19,502 bases of DNA from JAFLCA01 sp041907145 (GCA_041907145.1 JAYRHW010000268.1:1-19502); one strand, 5' to 3'; shown: positions 1 to 6,707, numbered from the stretch's first letter. The notes: a model not told the origin generated them from the sequence alone. Program-made: numbers and translations.

Positions 1-474
1 GACGACGTTTTCAATTTGCTCATAATCGGTGCGCGAGGATATATCGTTAAGCCGTTTACACAGGACTCCATAGACGAGGCGATCATCATGGCCACCAAGG
101 GTGAGCAGATCTCTGACGCAATTCTATTTGCCAAAGATCGCAATGAAGCACTCGTTTCATTGATCATGACCGCTCTGGATAAATTAGCAGTCACCCTCAA
201 GCAGGTGCGGCACTTCGAAACCGCCAAGCGAGAAATGCCGCGACGAGTGATGAATTTCAAGCGTGCGGTAGAAATTTCAAAAATGTTTGCGCAAGGTGGC
301 AGGCCTCAACTCATCGAAGCCATGATGAATTTCTGCATCGATCGAAGTAACGGCCCGGCTTCCCGCTTAGGGCGGCTTAGAAAACGCCTTGGGGAAAAGA
401 AGCAGACCGACAAGCAGGATAGTAAACCACTTGAGGGGGTTCCCTCTAATTCCGTCGAGCCCCCTAAATCCTGA
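1..474 (+). CDS. Response regulator, C-terminal part (5' end outside window)
   Basis: The open frame enters from the left edge, so the true start is outside the window. The first visible residues include GARGYIVKPF, the beta5/alpha5 end of a CheY-like receiver domain with its conserved Lys-Pro pair; the phospho-acceptor Asp lies upstream and is not seen. The roughly 120 residues that follow form an extension rich in Lys, Arg and Glu, with helical stretches and a basic, low-complexity tail (GEKKQTDKQDSKPLEG). I see no recognisable DNA-binding or enzymatic output domain. It runs towards the T3SS operon and stops one base from the end of that operon's last gene. A role in controlling the T3SS is possible but rests only on position. 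Confidence 0.75.
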   Translation, partial: DDVFNLLIIGARGYIVKPFTQDSIDEAIIMATKGEQISDAILFAKDRNEALVSLIMTALDKLAVTLKQVRHFETAKREMPRRVMNFKRAVEISKMFAQGGRPQLIEAMMNFCIDRSNGPASRLGRLRKRLGEKKQTDKQDSKPLEGVPSNSVEPPKS

Positions 475-475
475 G

Positions 476-784
476 TCAACCGATTTTCAACGCCCCACGC
501 AAAATCTCGCAAATTTGAACGTCGGTACGCAGCAAATCAATCAAAAAGCGCTTCTCCTGCTCCCGTATTTCCGGAGTCGAACCTGCTTTCTCGAGAACTG
601 CCTCGGCAAGACTCTCAATTGCGCATTCCAGATTTGCAAACGTTTGACCTCGAAGGGCCTGAATTTCATCGCTCCATTGCGACCCGCTAGGACTCGTCGA
701 TCTCGTTTCAGTCCGCCGCGGCGTAGCCCTCTTGGGTATACCCGGAGCATTTCTTGATTTTTGTTTTGATTGCTGCTTAACCAT
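476..784 (-). CDS. Basic 102-aa hypothetical protein at the end of the T3SS operon
   Basis: I do not recognise this family. The ATG lies one base after the TAG stop of the TPR lipoprotein gene, so it is probably co-transcribed and translationally coupled with it. The first 35 residues are strongly basic and rich in Ser, Thr, Arg and Pro, and likely disordered. The remainder looks helical (SDEIQALRGQTFANLECAIE, then the EIREQEKRFLIDLL region). No signal peptide or membrane segment is seen. Length and position would suit a T3SS chaperone, stalk-like or secreted accessory protein, but nothing in the sequence proves that. Several overlapping frames exist here; this one is preferred for its spacing to the operon. 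Confidence 0.6.
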   Translation of the reverse strand: MVKQQSKQKSRNAPGIPKRATPRRTETRSTSPSGSQWSDEIQALRGQTFANLECAIESLAEAVLEKAGSTPEIREQEKRFLIDLLRTDVQICEILRGALKIG

Positions 785-785
785 A

Positions 786-1352
786 CTAGTGCGCCTCAGA
801 GTAATGAATATTTTCGATCGAATCCAGGGTTTTGAGATTGTCGCGAATAATGGGGTGATCGGCTACAACCGCCGCTCCTAGGATTTGCTCACGAGCTCCC
901 TGCACGTCGCCAGAATCAGAAAGGGCGGCCGAAAGGTTGTTTCGGGCCCGAGCATCTCGTGGATCAGCGTTCAGGACCCGCTGATAAAGCTCACGGGCAG
1001 ACTGAGCGCGGTTCGTATGTTCATAGACAGCGGCAAGGTTGCGCGCAGCGTCGACGTACCAGGGATCAAACGCTAAACTGCGAAGGTACAACTTCTCGGC
1101 AAGTTCCATGTCGTTGCGGGCAAAGGCGACACAACCGAGCCCATCGACAGCGGTAGCGCCAGGATAGACTTCAAGGGAAATAGTGTATGCGGCGGCTGCC
1201 TCGTCAAGGCGACCTTGTCGAAGCAATGCCGTTCCCTGATCGATAAGTTCTCGGGCTACGCGCTGCATCTCGCCTGACGGTGACTTTGCTGCAGATACAC
1301 AGGAACAAAGAATGATCGCGACTGCAAAAGAAGTACAGAATCGACTGCTCAT
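786..1352 (-). CDS. TPR-repeat lipoprotein
   Basis: The 188-aa product starts with a short hydrophobic signal (FAVAIILCSC) ending in a lipobox-like Leu-Cys-Ser-Cys, so it is probably a lipoprotein. Residues of about 33-150 hold three to four tetratricopeptide repeats, for example GRLDEAAAAYTISLEVYP, then a unit ending RSLAFDP and one ending YQRVLNADPRDARARNN. TPR lipoproteins act as assembly scaffolds or pilotins in several secretion systems. The ATG overlaps the TGA of sctV as ATGA, so the two genes are tightly coupled. A role as secretin pilotin or T3SS assembly factor is an inference from this linkage; the TPR and lipoprotein calls are seen directly. Confidence 0.82.
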   Translation of the reverse strand: MSSRFCTSFAVAIILCSCVSAAKSPSGEMQRVARELIDQGTALLRQGRLDEAAAAYTISLEVYPGATAVDGLGCVAFARNDMELAEKLYLRSLAFDPWYVDAARNLAAVYEHTNRAQSARELYQRVLNADPRDARARNNLSAALSDSGDVQGAREQILGAAVVADHPIIRDNLKTLDSIENIHYSEAH

Positions 1353-3217
1353 GCCGCCAAGGCCTCCAAGATTTCGCGCTGTCCATCGGCGCTACCGACC
1401 ATGCCGCGCTGCACAAGAATCCTTCCCTCATCGCAGATCTCCTCATAGGCTAGGATAGTCCGTTTCACCCCCAGTCCAAGCACCAGTTCGTACAACAGCT
1501 TACGCGCACCCTTTGAGCATACGATAACTGCCTCCGCGACCGGGCTAAGGCGTAGGTCACGACTCAGTCTCTGTAGAACGGACTCCTCAAGCGGACGCCC
1601 CTCGCGCTCAGCCCCGTGCAGTGCAGCATCGTAGAGCGGAGCTAGAACGAGCGATTCGATCGTCCCCGTTGAAGACTGAAACTGTGCGGTTATGACCCGA
1701 CGCAAGGCAACTCGCACGTCTTCGAGCAAGACTCGCTCATTTTTGGCCTTGGCACCTCGTTCGGCTATGGCTTGCAAGATCACATCAAAGTTTCGAATTG
1801 GAATTCCCTCGGAAATGAGTCCTCGCAGCAGCTCAGTCAACTGTGTCACGCTGATAACTCCGGGAATGACCGTAGCCACGAGTTCGGGCGCTTCACGCTC
1901 TAGCCGATCAAGCGACCGTCTCGTAAGTATATCATCGACAAATTCACTGAGACGGCTCGTGATGGTTTCCTCCAATCCTGCAACGATTGCGTCAGCCAGC
2001 TGCTGAGTCGTGCCCGGAATGGGCGCTTGGAGCGCTTGCACGCCGCGCACAAAAATCGAAAATCCGCTTGATTCCGGGACGGGAACTACATCGGGCAGGC
2101 CAAGTATGAGCCCGTGTCGCTCAAAGATACGTTGACGCAGTGTATCTATCGACTGCGCAAACGTCCCGAGTTTGCGCAGTGCCTGACCGGCATCAACGCT
2201 GAGTTCGATGCTAAGGGCCACCGGACTGCGCGGTTGGAACTCCGGGGTTCGGTCCTGCTGCCCCTCCTCTCTCTTCGAGCCGGAAAAGGTGCTGAAGAAG
2301 GTAAGGAGCGCGACTGCTCCGAAAGGCAGCAGAGGCATATGCGGGATGAGACCGAGAAGCATGGCCAGGGAGGCAACGACGAGCTTTACACTGCGAAGTT
2401 GTCCGAGCTGATGCGGCAATTCGCGGGCCAACGACTCCCCGTCGCCCTTGGAAACTCGGGTTACGACGATTGCGGCGGCTAGCGCGTTAAGCAAGGCTGG
2501 AATTTGCGAAACCAGCCCGTCGCCCACAGTTAGTAGCGTATAAATAGAGAGTGCTGCCTTGATACCCAGTCCATGCATCGCTATACCAACGATGAAGCCG
2601 CCGACGATATTTATCGCAACTATGACTATGCCAGCGATCGCATCGCCCTTGATGAATTTCATGGCACCATCAAGAGCACCGTAGAAGCGAGACTCGGTTT
2701 GTAAGTCCTGCCGCTTTTGCCGGGCTGTTTCGAAGTCGATGAGGCCGGCTCGAACATCAGCATCAATCGACATTTGCTTACCAGGCAGAGCGTCGAGCGT
2801 AAATCGGGCTGAGACCTCTGCCACCCGCTCCGCGCCCTTAGCGATTACCATGAATTGGATGATGGTAATGATCAGAAAGACGACAGTGCCAACGACTAGG
2901 TTTCCCTGAATAACTACTTCACCGAAGGCTTGAATCACCTGCCCGGCCTCAGCAGTGTTTAAAATCATGCGTGTCGTAGATACATTTAGCGCGAGCCGAA
3001 ATAGCGTGCCGAGCAGAAGCATAGACGGCAACGCGGAGAGCTTAAGCGGTTCACTAATGTAGAGACTACTTGCCAAGAGTAAGAGTGAAAGCAGTAGATT
3101 AATTATCAAGAGGGTATCGAGAACAGCGGGAGGAAGCGGCAGTAGCAGACTGGCTAAAGTGCATACAACTGCTATCGGAACTACTAAGTCTCGCATTGAT
3201 AATTTGCCCAGGTGCAA
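1349..3217 (-). CDS. sctV: T3SS export-gate protein SctV (FlhA/InvA/YscV family)
   Basis: SctV is the inner-membrane nonameric export gate that receives chaperone-effector complexes. The 622-aa product has the family layout. Hydrophobic segments begin at residue 12 (SLLLPLPPAVLDTLLIINLL). The conserved ALNVSTTRMIL lies at about 76-86, and the FHIPEP signature at about 128-161 (ERVAEVSARFTLDALPGKQM, then IDADVRAGLID). Further membrane segments reach residue 310, followed by a cytoplasmic domain of about 300 residues. The length is slightly shorter than usual (around 680-700). The frame opens with TTG; an ATG seven codons inside, at 3196, gives MRDLVVPIAV and is an equally good start. Neither has a strong Shine-Dalgarno. 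The flanking short lipoprotein SctJ argues for an injectisome rather than a flagellar FlhA. Confidence 0.95.
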   Translation of the reverse strand: MHLGKLSMRDLVVPIAVVCTLASLLLPLPPAVLDTLLIINLLLSLLLLASSLYISEPLKLSALPSMLLLGTLFRLALNVSTTRMILNTAEAGQVIQAFGEVVIQGNLVVGTVVFLIITIIQFMVIAKGAERVAEVSARFTLDALPGKQMSIDADVRAGLIDFETARQKRQDLQTESRFYGALDGAMKFIKGDAIAGIVIVAINIVGGFIVGIAMHGLGIKAALSIYTLLTVGDGLVSQIPALLNALAAAIVVTRVSKGDGESLARELPHQLGQLRSVKLVVASLAMLLGLIPHMPLLPFGAVALLTFFSTFSGSKREEGQQDRTPEFQPRSPVALSIELSVDAGQALRKLGTFAQSIDTLRQRIFERHGLILGLPDVVPVPESSGFSIFVRGVQALQAPIPGTTQQLADAIVAGLEETITSRLSEFVDDILTRRSLDRLEREAPELVATVIPGVISVTQLTELLRGLISEGIPIRNFDVILQAIAERGAKAKNERVLLEDVRVALRRVITAQFQSSTGTIESLVLAPLYDAALHGAEREGRPLEESVLQRLSRDLRLSPVAEAVIVCSKGARKLLYELVLGLGVKRTILAYEEICDEGRILVQRGMVGSADGQREILEALAA

Positions 3218-3231
3218 GAATCCAACTAAAT

Positions 3232-3261
3232 GGCGAGGCCCATCGAGTAGCGGGCCTCGCC
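3232..3261 (-). promoter_or_regulatory. Perfect 10-bp GC-rich hairpin between the SctI-like gene and sctV
   Basis: Arms GGCGAGGCCC (3232-3241) and GGGCCTCGCC (3252-3261) are perfect reverse complements around a 10-nt loop. It lies in the only real intergenic gap among the structural genes and ends about 14 nt before the TTG start of sctV. No U-tract follows, so a classic terminator is unlikely. An mRNA 3'-end stabiliser for the small upstream gene, or a translational attenuator of sctV, fits better. Confidence 0.6.
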
Positions 3262-3279
3262 GGCCGACGTGCTCCTCGA

Positions 3280-3585
3280 TTAGCCGACTCGCACGTTTCG
3301 AATCGCTGCCATTTGCGTTTCGTGTCGAGACTTCTCGATGTTCGACTCCATCGACACCAACTGCATTTGCTTTTGCGTCTCGATTTGCGCATTGAGTAGG
3401 GCCACATAGCCGCCATCAATTCCAGAGAAAACCCCGCTGCCAGCATCGGTTGCGACGCTCAAAGCTCCCTTGAGCGCGCCCTGAAAAGTCAGACCCAAAC
3501 TGTTCTTAGGCTCCGGCATGAAGCGTTCAAGCGCCGAGTTGGCCAAGCGATCGGCGGCCGCGGTAATTCCCTGAATTGATTCCAT
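3280..3585 (-). CDS. Small putative T3SS inner-rod/needle-like protein (SctI-like)
   Basis: The ATG at 3585 is preceded by AGGGA about nine bases upstream; a TTG two codons earlier is less well placed. The 101-aa product has a Gly/Ala-rich middle and a long C-terminal amphipathic helix (LLNAQIETQKQMQLVSMESN followed by IEKSRHETQMAAIRNVRVG). Small size, no signal peptide, a C-terminal helix ending in a basic tail, and a place between sctQ and sctV are all typical of T3SS rod or needle subunits, which are exported through the apparatus. I cannot show homology by eye, so rod, needle, or another small secreted accessory protein all remain possible. Confidence 0.6.
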   Translation of the reverse strand: MESIQGITAAADRLANSALERFMPEPKNSLGLTFQGALKGALSVATDAGSGVFSGIDGGYVALLNAQIETQKQMQLVSMESNIEKSRHETQMAAIRNVRVG

Positions 3586-3609
3586 AAGCAATCGTCCCTA
3601 AAGAGGTTG

Positions 3610-3909
3610 TTAAATTGGGGCTACACCATTAATCGAGGTTTCTGGACAGAAGTTGCTTGTCATTTCCCTCCTTTGCGAAATTTTCCCCTGCTCTCCTTCC
3701 AGCATTTCCAGAACCACCTCGCGATCCTGAATGTGAACCAGTGCCGGTGTCCATGGAACCCCGCCTACGAGCAGCATGGCCTCAAATTTCTCTGGGCGCT
3801 CGAATTCCAGACACATGCCCGGTCTCAGACGTAGAAGTTCATCAAGTGTCAATTCAATCTCACCCAGGGACAAAGTTACTGGCAGCTTTTCCTCTAATTT
3901 ATCTTCCAT
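3610..3909 (-). CDS. Predicted SctQ-C, internal translation product of sctQ
   Basis: Codon 213 of sctQ is ATG (3909-3907) and is preceded by a perfect AAGGAGG (3924-3918) with 8 nt spacing, the strongest Shine-Dalgarno in the operon. Initiation here would give a 99-aa protein, MEDKLEEKLPVTL onward, made of just the C-terminal SpoA domain and the tail. Internal starts producing SctQ-C are established for YscQ, SsaQ and SpaO/Spa33, where the short form joins the full-length protein in the C-ring pod. That it is used here is inferred from the ribosome-binding site and from where it falls at the domain boundary. Confidence 0.75.
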   Translation of the reverse strand: MEDKLEEKLPVTLSLGEIELTLDELLRLRPGMCLEFERPEKFEAMLLVGGVPWTPALVHIQDREVVLEMLEGEQGKISQRREMTSNFCPETSINGVAPI

Positions 3910-4545
3910 CCCTACTCCCTCCTTTTCCACAAAAAGCTGAATGTTCCTGCCCTGTGACGCTAGGCGTCCCCGAAAGCTTCGCTGCAAAGGAACCGAGTTG
4001 ATTTCGATGTCTGCACGGAATCGTTGCGACTCGATTCCTAGTTCACAAGCGCTCGGCACCCTGACACTCACCTGCAAGCGAACCCAGGGTCCTGGAGCGG
4101 GTTCCATCGAATTGCCGACAAGAGCGCCGGGAAAATCGAGCGGCTTGGAACTGGCAAATCGCAGGTTACCTAAGGGCATTCCCGCCTGGGAGCGCAGCGC
4201 AAAGACGGCAAAAAATTGCGGTTGCTGGCGGAGAGCAGGCACAGCCCGAACATAGCCTGGGGCCAGCTCATGAAAATGGGAGAGCAGTCGTATGAGCCGA
4301 GAGTATTCCTCTATGTGGTCGGCCTCCCCTCGCTCCATCTCGATATTCAAGGAAAACTCCGCATCGGACACAGTACAAAAGTGCAGCCCTGCGTCTAAGC
4401 GCGCCGAATCGTCCCGAGAGGATCGAAACGACGCAACGATATCAGCGTCGAAGACATGTGCGAGAGCCGACGCAAATATACATTCCAACTTACTGAGCCA
4501 GTCGGGAAATTGTTCGTTGAGCGCCAACCCTCTACGCTTCAGCAT
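3610..4545 (-). CDS. sctQ: T3SS C-ring/sorting-platform protein SctQ (SpoA domain)
   Basis: SctQ builds the cytoplasmic sorting platform that loads substrates before export. Residues of about 220-284 of the 311-aa protein form a SpoA (FliN/SctQ) domain: LPVTLSLGEIELTLDELLRL, then RPGMCLEF, then a strand-rich GGVPWTPALVHIQDREVVLE. The N-terminal part is divergent, as usual for SctQ, with a possible degenerate first SpoA at about 155-206. A 27-residue tail follows the SpoA domain. The start ATG has AGGG seven bases upstream, and the gene overlaps the preceding small gene by 14 nt. An internal start inside this gene is listed separately. The stop is followed by a short gap before the SctI-like gene. 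Confidence 0.88.
   Translation of the reverse strand: MLKRRGLALNEQFPDWLSKLECIFASALAHVFDADIVASFRSSRDDSARLDAGLHFCTVSDAEFSLNIEMERGEADHIEEYSRLIRLLSHFHELAPGYVRAVPALRQQPQFFAVFALRSQAGMPLGNLRFASSKPLDFPGALVGNSMEPAPGPWVRLQVSVRVPSACELGIESQRFRADIEINSVPLQRSFRGRLASQGRNIQLFVEKEGVGMEDKLEEKLPVTLSLGEIELTLDELLRLRPGMCLEFERPEKFEAMLLVGGVPWTPALVHIQDREVVLEMLEGEQGKISQRREMTSNFCPETSINGVAPI
3918..3924 (-). promoter_or_regulatory. Internal Shine-Dalgarno AAGGAGG within sctQ
   Basis: The minus strand reads AAGGAGG-GAGTAGGG-ATG. The match to the anti-Shine-Dalgarno is full and the 8-nt spacing is near optimal, while the codons (Glu-Lys-Glu-Gly-Val-Gly) fall in a linker just before the SpoA domain. Confidence 0.75.
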
Positions 4546-4747
4546 TTTCGCACCCTAGAGTTTCCAGACAGAGCTCGGTCGCCCATGCCTCAGGCAGAGC
4601 CCGCACCTGCTCCCAGGCTGCTCGGATCAGTGGATAGTGTTCCGATGAAAACATTTCGGGGCGCGGCTCGACGTGATGGAGGTACAGGGCCGCAACGACT
4701 GACTCTACCCAAGGGGAGTCCGAGGAAATGAGATTATGCAAACTCAT
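4532..4747 (-). CDS. 71-aa hypothetical protein between sctJ and sctQ
   Basis: The ATG at 4747 overlaps the TGA of sctJ in an ATGA arrangement and the 3' end overlaps sctQ by 14 nt, so it is embedded in the T3SS operon. A frame extension upstream to 4801 exists but would overlap sctJ by 58 nt. The product (MSLHNLISSDSPWVESVVAA at its start) is Trp- and Leu-rich, acidic and helical, without a signal peptide. In other injectisomes the slot after sctJ is often held by sctK and sctL, but this protein is far shorter than those and I see no recognisable domain. It could be a reduced SctK-like adaptor or an unrelated accessory protein. Confidence 0.65.
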   Translation of the reverse strand: MSLHNLISSDSPWVESVVAALYLHHVEPRPEMFSSEHYPLIRAAWEQVRALPEAWATELCLETLGCENAEA

Positions 4748-5538
4748 GCGGTTGTCCCATGTTTGTGTGCTCCTCTCCACAGAAGTAGTGCCAGAAGACA
4801 TGCGAGCAGGATCAATGCGCAGGCCAGCGGTACCATCCAGTTCCGCCCAAACGGTGCTACCAAGTCGTCTACCGTCAGAGCATCGCCCTCATTCCTATTC
4901 CTAGGGCTCGCAGAGCGCGAAGATTCCTTGCTGCTCGACACCACTACAGAGATAGCCTTCGTCTCGATGCCGGCAGCCCCTGACACCAGGGCAACTACGT
5001 CCGCCCTATTAACCAGCCCCGCATCCTCCGCAACCACCAAGACACTGGCTGAGCCGGCTCCATTTTGTAGACGGTAGCCGAAGAGAGGATCGTTGACCGG
5101 CAAGTTCAGGTGCACATGGGCCTCGAGAACTCCTTGCAGGCTACTAATGGTGCGTTCGATGCCGCCGCTCATCAGCCGTTCGGAGCGTAGTCTCTGCTCC
5201 TCCTTGCTCATAACGAGGGAAGTTCCAGCATCCTGCGACCCTTCTTCGCTGCGGAGCAGCCGCGAAGTATCCAGAATTTTTATGGCCGCAACGGTTGCAT
5301 CCGCGGGAACTCCGATCATCCACTTGCCATCCGCCTGACGGTCCTTGCGGGCATCAATCGACGCATCATGAAGGCGGCTCAACAGACGATTTGCCTCGCC
5401 TTCAGATAAGTTATGAACGATTTGCTCATTGCATCCGACAAGCAGCAGCATGAGCAGAAGGTATTTAAGGGCGTAGGTCCGCCGCTTCTTGGCTGCGAGA
5501 CTGCGCGGTCTGATGCAACCTTGCCAGAGCTCGGGCAT
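4744..5538 (-). CDS. sctJ: T3SS inner-membrane ring lipoprotein SctJ (YscJ/PrgK family)
   Basis: SctJ forms the periplasmic inner-membrane ring of the injectisome basal body. From the ATG at 5538 the product is 264 aa. A basic n-region (AAKKRRT) is followed by LKYLLLMLLLVGC, a signal peptide with a lipobox whose Cys is residue 36. The ring-building domains follow (LSEGEANRLLSRLHDASIDA, later GVLEAHVHLNLP), and a C-terminal membrane helix lies at about 234-254. Length, lipidation and the single C-terminal helix separate it from the much longer, non-lipidated flagellar FliF. It overlaps the sigma gene by 74 nt. The frame stays open to 5625, and an ATG at 5607 has GAGGAG ten bases upstream, but that start would give an unusually long n-region. 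Confidence 0.9.
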   Translation of the reverse strand: MPELWQGCIRPRSLAAKKRRTYALKYLLLMLLLVGCNEQIVHNLSEGEANRLLSRLHDASIDARKDRQADGKWMIGVPADATVAAIKILDTSRLLRSEEGSQDAGTSLVMSKEEQRLRSERLMSGGIERTISSLQGVLEAHVHLNLPVNDPLFGYRLQNGAGSASVLVVAEDAGLVNRADVVALVSGAAGIETKAISVVVSSSKESSRSASPRNRNEGDALTVDDLVAPFGRNWMVPLACALILLACLLALLLWRGAHKHGTTA

Positions 5539-6178
5539 GAAGACGGCAAACCCAGGACTTTGAGAATCCCTCGTGAGCTTCGGCAATTTCAGCGAATGTC
5601 CTGTCATTGAAGTAATACTCCTCAATCACTATTCGCTCTTTCTCCGGTAAAGTTGCTATCAGATCGCGAAAATTATTTTCGCTTTGCTTGCTAGAGAGCT
5701 GCGTCTCGGGATCTTCTCCGTACCCACCGGCCGTACTCACTCCCTGCATATCGGCCCCGATCACGAGCCTATAGGCCATGATGCTTCGCGCCGCGTATTC
5801 CATGACGGAGTCGAGAGTCATAGCGGGCCTATCATGCATGAATTTTCCATCTGCTGCGCAGTCCTGTCGCATCTCATCGCTAGCCTGCAGGGCTTTTGCG
5901 TAGCGATATGCTTTCCCGCTGAGTTCGGAGCTCTGCCGGATAGAATCTATGACGGCACCACGGATTCTCAGAAAGGCAAAGTTCTTGAAGGGGTAGCCGG
6001 AACTGAAATCGAAGCGTTCGGCGGCCTCGACTAGACCCAGATAGCCGGCCGAAACAAAGTCATCAAATAGTTGATTGGGAAGTCCCATAGACTGAATGAG
6101 ATATCCCACGACATGCTGGACGTAATCGCGATACTCAGCGATTAAATCGTCACGACGCTCCCTGGAGGCTAAACTCAT
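5465..6178 (-). CDS. FliA/WhiG-type sigma factor heading the T3SS operon
   Basis: The 237-aa product is a sigma-70 family group 3 (sigma-28-like) factor. Region 2 spans about 36-82 (NQLFDDFVSAGYLGLVEAAE, FPFKNFAFLRIRGAVIDSIR-like core). Region 4 spans about 168-222, with LPEKERIVIEEYYFNDRTFA and a helix-turn-helix at EIAEAHEGFSKSWVCRLHAR. It directs RNA polymerase to a dedicated promoter set. The ATG at 6178 has only a weak Shine-Dalgarno. The gene is first in the operon and overlaps sctJ by 74 nt. No flagellar gene is present, so its likely targets are T3SS or effector genes; that is an inference. No anti-sigma gene (FlgM-like) is recognisable in the window. Confidence 0.92.
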   Translation of the reverse strand: MSLASRERRDDLIAEYRDYVQHVVGYLIQSMGLPNQLFDDFVSAGYLGLVEAAERFDFSSGYPFKNFAFLRIRGAVIDSIRQSSELSGKAYRYAKALQASDEMRQDCAADGKFMHDRPAMTLDSVMEYAARSIMAYRLVIGADMQGVSTAGGYGEDPETQLSSKQSENNFRDLIATLPEKERIVIEEYYFNDRTFAEIAEAHEGFSKSWVCRLHARALARLHQTAQSRSQEAADLRP

Positions 6179-6270
6179 GCGTATAACTCGGATCTAAGGC
6201 ATACCAATCGAGGGTTCCGGGAGTATATCGAGAAAAGTGTGGAAAAGTTTCCTTAAATTCCATTCTTCCG

Positions 6271-6299
6271 ATTATTCGCAGCACTTGCCTCACAGTAAA
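6271..6299 (-). promoter_or_regulatory. Candidate sigma-70 promoter of the sigma-factor/T3SS operon
   Basis: The minus strand carries TTTACT (6299-6294), a 17-nt spacer and AATAAT (6276-6271). These match TTGACA and TATAAT at 4/6 and 5/6 positions. The site lies about 93 nt upstream of the sigma-factor ATG and just downstream of the toxin gene, where a promoter for the operon is needed. Confidence 0.4.
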
Positions 6300-6356
6300 T
6301 GCTGCAACTCGATGAAACTATTCACTCCTTCAAACCGTGGGGAGGAGGAAGGGCGC

Positions 6357-6707
6357 CTAGGGATGAGGAGTAATTGCTATGATGGTAATTTCACCCCGCT
6401 GAGGACCAAAGCACCAAAAAAGTCGGTAGGCTCCTGGTGTGCGGTTCTGTACGTAGGCCTCAAATACCCTTTTGTTTGAGTCATAGGGATTTTCAATCGA
6501 GTCGTATTCATGAGTATTGAGACTCGGATGTCTCGGGTTTTGTAAAAGAAGGGTGACACACTTATGCACTTGCTTGAACAGCCCCTCAGTCTTGGAGGCC
6601 TTGGTATTCTTGCTCTTTTGGCGAGCTTGCAGGGAAGAGAGCGCCGCTGCCTGAAGCTCTCGGAACTTGGCGTCCGCCTCGACGGTCCAGCGTGCTATAT
6701 AGGACAT
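6357..6707 (-). CDS. RelE/ParE-family toxin
   Basis: The 116-aa product shows the RelE/ParE fold signature of such toxins. A helical basic N-terminus is followed by VTLLLQNPRHPSLNTHEYDS, then strands carrying VFEAYVQNRTPGAYRLFWCF, and a last strand ending ITIIAITPHP. Family members either cleave mRNA on the ribosome (RelE-like) or poison gyrase (ParE-like); the sequence alone does not decide which. The start ATG overlaps the antitoxin stop as TAATG, the usual coupling for a type II pair with the antitoxin first. It lies directly upstream of the T3SS operon on the same strand, but a promoter candidate separates them. Confidence 0.85.
   Translation of the reverse strand: MSYIARWTVEADAKFRELQAAALSSLQARQKSKNTKASKTEGLFKQVHKCVTLLLQNPRHPSLNTHEYDSIENPYDSNKRVFEAYVQNRTPGAYRLFWCFGPQRGEITIIAITPHP

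Noticed and set aside
433..465. Terminator between the response regulator and the T3SS operon
   Set aside because: Only short alternative stems (GAGGG/CCCTC or AGGGGG/CCCCCT) inside the coding end and no T-run; not strong enough to call.
1349..6178. Flagellar (FlhA/FliF/FliA) interpretation of the cluster
   Set aside because: SctJ is a 264-aa lipoprotein with a single C-terminal helix, unlike the roughly 550-aa FliF, and no flagellar hook, rod or filament gene is nearby.
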